From Paenibacillus tyrphae (GTDB lineage Bacteria; Bacillota; Bacilli; Paenibacillales; NBRC-103111), in the NCBI RefSeq assembly GCF_024158745.1, contig NZ_JAMZAW010000030.1:1-64000 (forward strand): a DNA stretch of 64,000 nt. Reading direction: 5' to 3'. Shown piece by piece: positions 14,701-24,500 of the stretch. The number at the start of each line of letters is the position of its first letter. Positions within the stretch are counted from its first letter, which is position 1. Below the pieces are notes generated by a model, which saw only the letters and a program-made list of their open reading frames with translations, was not told the origin of the DNA and did no database searches. The position numbers and the translations under genes were made by a program.

Positions 14701-17700
14701 TTATCGGGGAACCGAAGTCGTTCCCTTCGCTTGAAGCGTCGCCGTTTCTTTCTTGCGGAACGGACGGCTCATTCTTAGCTTCAACGACTCGATGATGTCG
14801 TACACCACCGGCACAACGACCAGCGTAAGGAGCGTCGAAGTGGCCAGCCCGCCGATGACGACGACGGCAAGTCCCTTGGACATGATCGCTCCTTTGGAGA
14901 AGCCGAGCCCCAGAGGCAAGAGCGCGAGCATCGTCGCTCCTGCGGTCATGATGATCGGCCTAAGTCGCGTCGCACCGGCCTCCAGCAGCGCTTCGCGAAT
15001 CTCGTGCCCTTCCCCGCGAAGCTGCTGTACGCGGTCGATCAGCACGATCGCGTTCGTCACTACGATCCCGATCAGCATCAGAAATCCGATCAACGACGTG
15101 ACATTGATCGTTTCCTTTGTCACCAGCAAGCCATAGAAGCCGCCGATCAAAGCAAGCGGAAGCGAGAACAGGATCGCGAACGGAGCGCTTGCGTTCCCGA
15201 AAGAGATGACCATGATGAGATAGACGATGAGGATGGAAGCGACCATCGCCAGGAACAGCTGCATGAAGCTTTCTTCGATATCCTCCGAAATGCCCTTTAC
15301 TTCGTGGATAACGCCGGGTGGCAGCGCAATGGCGCTCAAATCCTTCGTTACCTTCGAAATGACGCCTGCCTTGTCCTTCACATCGACCTTCGCCGTAATC
15401 GTCACCGTCTGCTTCTGCATATCTCTCTGAATCGATGCAGGCGCATCGATCAGCCGCACCTTCGCCACATCTTGAAGCGCGATATCGGGCCCAGCCGGCG
15501 TTTTCAGGATAAACCGCCCGATTTTGTCAATCGCGTCCTTGTCCTTCTCGTTCAGCTCGATTGTCGTCTTGAAAATCTCATTGTTGAAACGGAATTCGCC
15601 GAGATTGTCGACGCCGATCCAGCCTGCGGCCATCCCCAGAACTTGCGCCGAGGAGAGCCCGTATTTCCGGGCTTTGTCCTGATCGACCGCGATCTCGACT
15701 TCTTCCTTCTTCTCTCCAAGACTATCCTTGATATCTGTCAGCTCCGGGTACGTCTTGAGCTTTTCCTTGATCTCCTCAGCCGCTTTCTCCAGATAGATTT
15801 GGTCCTCGCCCTTCAGGTTGTATACGAAATCCTGACCTGTCGTTGGCGGACCGAAGGCGAGCACCGTGCCGTCCACGACAGATTTTTGCGGAAGCTCGTA
15901 AGCGATTCTCTCCTTCCATTCCTTCACGGCAGCCTTGGCGTCGGTCGCTTCTTCGGCTCTTAGGAAGAACATCGCGCGGTTCGCGGTCCGCTCGTCGGCG
16001 TTCAAATAATACCCGATCAGCGCTTCGACGTAGGTGAACGTCTTCCCGCCGTCGGCGTTTTTCGCCTCGGACATCGCGGTCTCAATCTGCTTCATCTGGA
16101 TGTCGAGCGTTTCGAAGGATGTCTCCGGCGGCATTTTCACATCGATCATGATGAGCTTGTCCGCTGCGCTTTCCGGCATGAAGCTGGCCCCGAGAAACGG
16201 CACGGTCGTGACAATCGAGACGACGAAGATCATAACGGTAAGAATCAGCGTTTTGATCCGGTTTCTGAGCGACCATGCGAGCGAGCTCCGGTACCACTCC
16301 GACATCCGTCCCGTGCCGTGATGGGCGGAGCCGATGTGCTTCTGCTTGAGCACCGTCAGCTTGGCAAGCATCGGAATGACCGTCACGGACACGAGCAGCG
16401 AAGCCAGCAGAGCGACGACAATCGTGATCGCGAACGGCCGGAAAATTTCCCCCAGGGTATCGGTCACAAGCGCGATCGGCCCGAACACGCCGACCGTCGT
16501 TATGGTGGAGGAAGTGATCGCCGTAGCAACCTGTTTCGTGGCGTACTTGATGACGTCCTCGTTCCGTTCCTGACGCTGCACGAGTTGGGAGTAGATGTTC
16601 TCGATGACGACGATGCTATCGTCGACCACGCGCCCGATGGAGATGGCGATGCCGCCCAGCGTCATAATGTTAAGCGTAATGCCGAGCGGGGCCATGACAA
16701 GCAGCGTGATGAAAATCGATAACGGGATCGACACGAGCACAATCAGCGTCATACGCACATTGCGCAGGAAGAAGAGAATCATGACCGAAGCGAGCAAGGC
16801 GCCGATGGCGCCCTCCTTCAGCATGCCTTCGATGGACAGCTTGATGTCGACGGCCGCATTGTACACCGTATGAAACTTGACGTTCGGCAGCGTCTTTTGC
16901 CAGCCCTCCATCAGCTTGTCGGCTCCTTCTGCGAACTGGACTGCATTCGCGTTTTTCGCCTTATACAGGTGAACGGCGATCGTCGGTCTTCCGTCAAGCC
17001 TCGCTATGAATTTCGATTCGCTGACGGATTCGACGGTCGCCAGTCTGCCGAGCGGCAGCACATCGCCCTTCGGCGTCGTTACGTTCAGCTTCTCCAGATT
17101 GTAGACGGAATTGATGTCGCCGCTCACGCGGACCATCTTGCTTTGGCCGTTGATTTTCACATTGCCCGCCGGGCTCGATTTGAGTGCATCCTTGATGCTC
17201 TGGCCGACCTCTTGGGGCGTCAGGCCGGAGGCGAGCAGCGCTTTTGCATCCAGCTTGATGTTGAGCTGCGCCTGATGATTGCCGATCGAAGCGACGTGAT
17301 CGATGCCCTTGAGCGCGTTGAAGGCGGGAAGGATCGTATCCTCGTACTCCCGGTCCAGCTCCGCCTGACTCATCCCGTTCTCGCCGTAGATCGCCATGTA
17401 GTAGACCGGGTCGTTCGCGAAGCCCGTCGTCATCGCCTTCGGCCGTTCCGCTCCCTGCGGGAGGCTTACGTTCTGCAGCAGACTTTCCACGTCGCGCTTC
17501 GCTTCTTTAATATTACGGCCCTGCGCGAATTCAATCACGATGGAGGAGACGTTATCGCTGGAGGTGGAGGTCATGCCTTTGAGGCCTTCCACGTTCGCTA
17601 GCTCCTTCTCGATCGGCTTCGTAACTTGATCCAGCACGTCCTTGGGCGGCGCCGGGTACCGCGTCTGCACAACGACAATCGGAAACGAAATGTTTGGCAG

Positions 17701-17811
17701 GCTCTCCATCTTGAGCGACGTTCCCGCATAGGTGCCGCCGCCGACCAGCAGCACCAGGATGATGAATACCGCCGAAACGTACTTCATGGAAAAATTCGTC
17801 CAACCGCTCAT
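14701..17811 (-). CDS. RND-family efflux transporter (AcrB/SwrC-like)
   Basis: A 1036-residue inner-membrane exporter of the ACR_tran family. The layout is standard: an N-terminal helix, large porter loop 1 (about 35-330), helices 2-6, a second loop (about 560-860) and helices 8-12. Helix 4 carries the proton-relay aspartates (GRVVDDSIVVIENIY); helix 10 has GIVVTNAIVLIDRVQQL. Gram-positive relatives include B. subtilis SwrC, linked to surfactin self-resistance, so export of the cluster's lipopeptide-like product is a reasonable inference. Its ATG overlaps the stop of the thioesterase gene by 4 bp (ATGA), so it is translationally coupled and the last gene of the operon. No membrane-fusion protein or outer-membrane partner is present, as usual in Firmicutes. 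Confidence 0.92.
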   Translation of the reverse strand: MSGWTNFSMKYVSAVFIILVLLVGGGTYAGTSLKMESLPNISFPIVVVQTRYPAPPKDVLDQVTKPIEKELANVEGLKGMTSTSSDNVSSIVIEFAQGRNIKEAKRDVESLLQNVSLPQGAERPKAMTTGFANDPVYYMAIYGENGMSQAELDREYEDTILPAFNALKGIDHVASIGNHQAQLNIKLDAKALLASGLTPQEVGQSIKDALKSSPAGNVKINGQSKMVRVSGDINSVYNLEKLNVTTPKGDVLPLGRLATVESVSESKFIARLDGRPTIAVHLYKAKNANAVQFAEGADKLMEGWQKTLPNVKFHTVYNAAVDIKLSIEGMLKEGAIGALLASVMILFFLRNVRMTLIVLVSIPLSIFITLLVMAPLGITLNIMTLGGIAISIGRVVDDSIVVIENIYSQLVQRQERNEDVIKYATKQVATAITSSTITTVGVFGPIALVTDTLGEIFRPFAITIVVALLASLLVSVTVIPMLAKLTVLKQKHIGSAHHGTGRMSEWYRSSLAWSLRNRIKTLILTVMIFVVSIVTTVPFLGASFMPESAADKLIMIDVKMPPETSFETLDIQMKQIETAMSEAKNADGGKTFTYVEALIGYYLNADERTANRAMFFLRAEEATDAKAAVKEWKERIAYELPQKSVVDGTVLAFGPPTTGQDFVYNLKGEDQIYLEKAAEEIKEKLKTYPELTDIKDSLGEKKEEVEIAVDQDKARKYGLSSAQVLGMAAGWIGVDNLGEFRFNNEIFKTTIELNEKDKDAIDKIGRFILKTPAGPDIALQDVAKVRLIDAPASIQRDMQKQTVTITAKVDVKDKAGVISKVTKDLSAIALPPGVIHEVKGISEDIEESFMQLFLAMVASILIVYLIMVISFGNASAPFAILFSLPLALIGGFYGLLVTKETINVTSLIGFLMLIGIVVTNAIVLIDRVQQLRGEGHEIREALLEAGATRLRPIIMTAGATMLALLPLGLGFSKGAIMSKGLAVVVIGGLATSTLLTLVVVPVVYDIIESLKLRMSRPFRKKETATLQAKGTTSVPR

Positions 17812-18548
17812 GGGCTTACCTCGCGCACAGGCTGCTCCTGCACGATCGACAGCTTACGGTTGATCGCTTGGCAAATGTCCCGCCAGTGCTCGTTCAGAAA
17901 GAAATGCCCGCCCCGGAACTCGTGCACCTCGAAGTCGCTCGCCGTATATTGCTGCCACTCATAAATGTAAGGCTTCGTCACGAGCGGATCGTCGTCGCTG
18001 TACAGAAAGACCACATTCGCGTCGAACCGTACCGGAGGCAGCTTGCATTGGTATTCCTCGATGATGCGGTAATCGTTGCGCAGAATGGGCAGGAACAGCC
18101 TGACCAGTTCCTTCGATTCGAACAGCTCGGGCGGCGTTCCGCCCAGCCGTTTGATTTTATCGATAAAGACCTCGTCCGGCAAAAGATGCATTTCGTTATT
18201 TACATAAACGTAATGCGGAGGCAGACGTCCCGACAGAAACAGAGCAACGGGCTCGGGCAGACCCGCCTCGCGGATGGCTGCCGCCAATTCATAGGCCAGG
18301 ACGGTGCCCATGCTGTGACCGTAGATAGCGTAAGGACGGAAAGCAACCCTGGGACGGAGCGTGCGGAGCATGTCCGCCACCGCAGTGGCGACGCCGGCAT
18401 CCAGCGCCTGCCCCATTCTCCGGCCGTGCCCGGCCAATTCCAGAGGGTGGAGATGGATCTGCGGGTCCAGCTCCTCCGCCCACTTGCCGTATATGGCATG
18501 GCCCGATCCGCCTGCGTATGGAATACAATATAAGTCGATCCTGTTCAC
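17808..18548 (-). CDS. Type II thioesterase (GrsT/SrfD-like)
   Basis: A 246-residue alpha/beta hydrolase that removes wrong or stalled acyl groups from carrier domains. The catalytic triad is visible as Ser79 in GHSMGT, Asp187 in SDDDPL and His215 in RGGHFFLN; CIPYAGGSG at the N-terminus is typical of the family. The GTG start at 18548 overlaps the TGA of the last synthase gene (GTGA). A longer reading frame to 18656 is open but would lie inside that gene and lacks family homology. Because no synthase protein ends in a fused thioesterase, this enzyme might also take part in product release. Confidence 0.9.
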   Translation of the reverse strand: MNRIDLYCIPYAGGSGHAIYGKWAEELDPQIHLHPLELAGHGRRMGQALDAGVATAVADMLRTLRPRVAFRPYAIYGHSMGTVLAYELAAAIREAGLPEPVALFLSGRLPPHYVYVNNEMHLLPDEVFIDKIKRLGGTPPELFESKELVRLFLPILRNDYRIIEEYQCKLPPVRFDANVVFLYSDDDPLVTKPYIYEWQQYTASDFEVHEFRGGHFFLNEHWRDICQAINRKLSIVQEQPVREVSP

Positions 18549-21500
18549 CCCATCCCCGCCTCCGTTTCTTTCTTCTCCATACGAACCTTGAGCAGATGCG
18601 CCGTCTCCTCCTCCACGATTTGACGTACGCGTTCTATGTCCGGCTCGAACTTGCACAGAATCAGAAAATCAAGCTCTTGGCCGACGACCTTCGCCACTCC
18701 GTAGAAATCGGCGTAATCGAGCTTCTCCTGATTTTCCTGCTCCAACAGCTCCAGACTGAAATCCCAGATCTTCCCATACTCCGCTTCCGCGCTTCCGGCG
18801 TAGTTCATCAGCAGCGGAGTGAAGAAGGAGGATTTGCCGCTCTTGATCTTGGAGAACAGCTTCCACCAGTTCATCAGCGAAGGGAGGTTCCATATCAGGT
18901 TGAAGAAGTTGATATTGTGCTTGTTGATAAGCTCCATGCGCTGCCGGATGACGTCCGTCATGCGGGACGGTTCGGCCCGGTCGACCGGAACCACCATCGG
19001 AATGCCGTCGACGATGAGCCCGACTACGTCGTTGAAGCTTTTGCTTTGATACCTTCGGTTCTGGAACAGCAGCAGGAAAGGAACGCCGTCGATTTCCAGC
19101 AGCCGCGATACGACAAGGATGTAGATTTGCAGCACCAGCTCGAACGTGCCGTTGTCGTCGTTGTGGTCGAACTGGAACGGCGTCAGGTCGATTTTGCAGC
19201 GCACCTGCTGAATCCTTCCCTGCGGACGGGCCTTCATTCTCTCCTGCGCCAGCCGCAAATAGCCGTTGAACTTGTCAATCTCCAAGGCGGCGATCAGACC
19301 GTCTGCATCGATGCCGATCGGACCGCGGCGAATCTGCTCAAGATATTCCTGATAGCTGCTGGACGCCTCCATCGCCTTTCGAACGCCCTTCTGCAAGTCC
19401 CGGTACCGCTGCAAAATGTGCCTGCGCATAATTTGGCCTGACGTGACGTCGAAGATGGAGTGGTCGATTTGGAAAAATAAGTCGTAGCGCCGTTCGTTAT
19501 ATTTGATGAGCACGACATGGTACATCGGCGTGCCCGCCTTTTTGAAATCGGCCTTCCACTCGTGCTTAATGAGCTCCGTCATGACGCGGGACTGCGACTC
19601 CCCGGGCAAGCCGGATAGATCGAGCCGCGGAAGCGGCGTCTGCTGGGGCGGCGCATGCTCCTTCCAGCGGTACTCCCACATCGTCCGGTACAGACAACTG
19701 CGCAGCAAGCCATGGCTGCCGACGACGTCGCAGAACGCCTGCTCCAGCACCTGCTCGTCGACCAGATCGTTAAACTCGATCAAATACATCTGCAGCCGAG
19801 TCTCGCTGCGGAAATGCATCCGCTGCGCGTTGCTCAAGCCGTAGCGGCTGACGACAGGCTGATTCAGGATCGCTTCGTTAAACCGCCGCCGGGCTTCGTC
19901 GATCCGGCTATCGAAGCTTTCCAGCACCGATTGTTCCGAATCGCTCAGCACGCCGAGCCGATGCAGGTCCTCCAGCGTCACGGCGTCCGGCATCGACTCG
20001 AACAAGGATGAGGGCAGGATGTAATGCGGCAGCAATTCGCCAGGCACCCGAAGCTGCCGGAGCTGCTTGCGGAGCGTGTCCGCGCCTTCAGCCGTCAACT
20101 CGTCCACGAACAGCAGATTCAGCGATTCTTTCCGTTCCGCATCTTGCGCAATGCGATAATGGCAGCCAAGATCGGCCGTATCCGCCAGGATCGCGACAAG
20201 ATCGGCCGCTTCCGCGATATCCTTGTTCTCCTTCTTGCTCTCCTCCTCCAGATAGCGGGCTAACGAGCGGATCGTCGGATATTTGTACACCTCGTTCATG
20301 AGCACCTTACTGCCTTCGCGCTCCAAATCCATCGTCATCTGGATCAGCTTGAAGGAATCGCCACCGATCGCGAAAAAGTCGGCATCCGGATCGATCTCCT
20401 CGCGTCCGAGCAATCGGCTCCAGACTTCGCCAATCGTCGCTTCCAACCCTTCCAGTCTGGAAGCCTTGCTCTCCTCCGAGGAAACCGCAGCGGGCAGCGC
20501 CGGCTCGAACAACGGATGATGTCCGGCATCGATGGCCGTGCGGCGCACACCGGACTCCAGCATCGTCTCCAGCACCGGGACAACACTCTCCGTGCGAAGC
20601 ACGCCTTCCCGGGGCAGGTAAATCCGGTATACATTGGCGGAGGCGTCCAGCTCCTCATGCCCGGCCACCCAAGCGGTCAGATCGGGTCCCCAGTCTCCCG
20701 GCTCCGGGAGAGCGGACATAATCATCGCCGGCTTGCTCTGTCTGGCACTTGCCCGCACCGCTACGCGATTGGCGGCAATCGCAGCCTTGGCCGCTTCGGC
20801 GACGGCAGGAACGAACGAGTCTCGGCGGAATTTAGCCGGCTCGGCAATGTCCCACAGCATAATATCTTCCACATCCGTCCGATCCGCCAAAGCGGCATCC
20901 AATGCAAGCTCCAGAGCGGATGCATCGGCCGCGGCTACGGTCCGAAGCCGGCGGACTCCCTCCGGCCAAGCCGGGGACGCCTTCGCATCGGCCGGCGGCT
21001 TGGCCGCTGCGCGTTGGCCGATGATGATGCCTACGTCCAACCGTTCGCGCAGCCCGGTCTTGTCCGGGTAGGCCGCAACCTCCTCCAGACCGAGCGCCGA
21101 GAAGTGACCTTGCCATTCTTCGACGGATACGAGCGGAGACAGCTTCCGCTCGGCTTCGTCGAAATGCCACCAGCCATCGGCCAAGCCCCAGATCAGATCC
21201 ACATAGCGGCGTACCCGGGTCCGTTCGAGGACGCACAGCAGGCCGCCTGGCTTCAGCAGCCGCTGCATATTGCCGAGGCTGACCGACAAGCGGTGCGTGG
21301 CGTGAACGACGTTATAGGCGAACACCAGATCGAAGGAGGCCGGCTCGAAGCCCTGCTCCCCCGGATCGCGGGTAATATCGAGCACTCCGAAATGCATGAA
21401 CTGCAGATCCTCTTCCAAAGCGAACTTCCGGAACGAATCCACGAACGAGCTGCCTACATCGGTGAAATAGTACTCGATCTCCATATCTTTCAGCGATGGC

Positions 21501-24500
21501 GCAATGCGCCGCAGAATAGCCCCATAACCGCCGCCCGCCTCCAAAATCCGGATTCGCTTCTTCCGGCCGGCGATGCGCGTGAGCATCGTGGAGAACATTT
21601 CCTTAATCAACTCGTCTTCCTTCTCCTGCACCGAGCCGTTGTAGGCGTCCAAAATCATCTGGTTATTGCCGCCCGGATATAGAACGGCCAGCGCCGGGAC
21701 CTCTCCTTTCAAGGCGGGACGGAAGCCGCGAACGCAATGCTCCAGAAGGTTCAGCTGACCGGAGAACAGAGGGGTCGCCCGCCCGATGTCGGCGCGGATG
21801 TCCGCCGGATGGCGCAGAGCTCCCGCTTTGTCGGTTACCTGGTAACGGCCCTCTCCCCTAGCCTCCAGAATACCGTCCTCGACAAACATATGGAGGAAAT
21901 AATGCCCGTATTTCCCCAGCGAGCCGACGATAGCGAGGCCTTCCATAAATTCGTCGGTATCGAACAAGCGTCCCGGCGGCAGTAAAAACAGCTCCTGTAC
22001 AAAATCGTAGGACAGACGTGCCGCGTACTCGTCCATGAGCCGATGGGGAACGGACAAGTCCTCTATGCCGAAGCGGCCAGTATACCGCTCCTGCTCCGCA
22101 TTCAATTCCTGCAGCAGAGCCCGGACCGTCTCCTTATCAAAGGAATTCGCTTGCAGACGGTAAGGCAGAATGCTGACGCGTGCGCCCTCTTGCACGAAGG
22201 CGGCCGCCAGCGGAGCCGGCAGGCGGTCTTCCGGACTCAATACGATGAGATGTCGGCCCTGGAATCGGGACGCGCCGCTCCACGCCGCCTCATGAAAATC
22301 CCTGAACCTGGGCACCAGGCGCTGCTCGCCCGAATAGCAGACGGCAGGGTACGGATGAGCGCTGGACCCGAGCTCCCGCTCGAGAATCCCCGCCCATCGC
22401 ACGGCTCCGCTCTTGCCCGACAGCGGTACGCCGGCATCCACCAGACGAAGACTCAGACGGGGAATTTCCGTGCGGAGGCTCCGTACGAGCGCCACAAGTC
22501 CCTCGGCTTTGGAGATCGGAGATACGGGGCTGAGCACGACAACCTCCGGCAGCGCTTCGCGCAGCTCGGACTTCAATACATGGACCAGAAGCCTCAGCTC
22601 CGCTTCGGTGCGGCTGCCCGTCGAACGGGCAAGCACGATCGTATCGGGAAGCAGCGCCTGATGCTGCAAATCACGGATCAGACGGTACAGATCGATCGCG
22701 CTCCCCGGGCGCACGGTGGAGCCAAGCGTACCTTTAAAATGATAGCTCGCCCCGCTTTCCACCAGCAGACTCCGCCATCTCGGCATCTTCTGGAGCAGAC
22801 GGCGAATCGAAACGGCATCGTCGGCCATCACAAGACAAGCTCTCGGCTGATCCGAACGGGAGACCGGCGGCAGGAAGGCGGATTCCCACACGATTCGGCC
22901 TGCGCGCCCCGCGCGCTCGGCCACAGCCGGCATTGGTGCAGGTGCCGCAGCCGCTGCGGCCGTTTCTTGATTACCTGCCATCAGCTCGCTATAGTCGCCC
23001 CTGCCGAGCGGGAATACCGTCTCGTCAAATCGATATAAAGGAAGCGTCACACGATTCCGCGCTTGTCCCTGATAATAAGCCTTCCAATCCGGCGCAATGC
23101 CGAGACTCCACAGCTCGCCGAGCCTTTCCGCGAGAAACGCATCGTCCGGCTCCTCCTCCTGCGCATTGCGGAGCGTTCCGACGACGCCGAGCGGATTCCC
23201 GCTTGGCGCCTGCCGCGCGAATGTCGACAGGACGCGGCCGGGACCGACCTCCAACAGCAAAGCCTGGGAATCGGCCAGGATCGCGGCCAGCCCTTGCTCG
23301 AATCGGACGCTTCCCCGCAGATGCCGCGGGTAATACGAAGGATCGACGGCTTCCTCGGGCTTGATCCAGTCCCCGGTCAGATTCGATACGTACGGGAGCC
23401 CCGGCTCCTGCAGTTTCATGCCGGCGCACAGCTCGCCGAAAGGCGCCAACGCGCCGTCCATGAGGGCCGAATGAAACGCATGGGACGTGCGTACCTTGCG
23501 CGTTCGGATTCCCGCGGCCGCCAATCGGCTCTCCGCCTCGGCGATTGCCTCGTCGTTTCCGGACAAGGTGCACTGACTCGGGCTGTTCATGGCGGCCACA
23601 GACAGCGCGTCGGTCAAGTACGGACCTGCCGCTTCGGCGGATGCGTTCACGGCAAGCATGGAGCCGCGGGGCATCGATTTCATCAGACGGCCTCGCGCGG
23701 TCACGAGGCGGATTCCGTCCTCAAGCGAGAATACTCCCGCCAGACAAGCGGCCGTATATTCGCCGAGGCTGTGTCCGATCATGCCGCTGGGCTGAATACC
23801 CCATGACATCAGCAGCCGTGCCAGCGCGTACTCGACTGCAAACAAGGACAGCTGCGCCATGTCCGTTTCCAGAATGGTCTCTTCGTCGCCCGCCTCAGGC
23901 TCCAACAGCACGCGGCGCAGCGCCCCCATGCCTTCCGCTTCGGCCAGCCTCAGGCAAGCCTCCAGCTCCCGGCGGAACGCCGGCTCGGTCCGGTACAGGT
24001 CCCGGGCCATCCCCGGATACTGCGACCCTTGTCCGGGGAACAGAAAATAGACGGCCGGCTTGGCGGACGGAGCCGTCGTGCGGCGTGCCCGCGGAGGACG
24101 CACGCCATCCAGCGCGGCCTTCAAGCCCTCAGCCAGGTCGTCCAGCCCGCGGTAGGCGATGGAGAAGCGCTCCGGCAGGCTTCTTTTGCCGGTCTGCGCG
24201 CTCCACGCCAGATCGGCGGGCTCCAGCTTCCCGCGATGGCGCTCCAGATGCGCGATATAGGCTTCCTGCATGCGGCGCAGAGCGGTATCGGTGCGGGCAG
24301 ACAAGCACAGCACATTCCACTCCCGACCGGCTCCGGACGGCTCCCGCTCGGGCGCCTCCTCAAGCACCACGTGCACGTTCGTACCCCCGATGCCGAAGGA
24401 GCTGACGCCTGCCCGCAAAGGAAGGTACGCATCCGCTTCGTCAGGTGCAGGCTTTCGCTGCCAGTTCTCCGTCTCGGATACGATCCGGAAGGGGCTGTTG

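Noticed and set aside
17808..18656. Longer thioesterase reading starting at 18656
   Set aside because: The extra 36 residues are Gly/Arg-rich, overlap the end of the synthase gene and lack homology; GTG at 18548 with GTGA overlap is the natural start.
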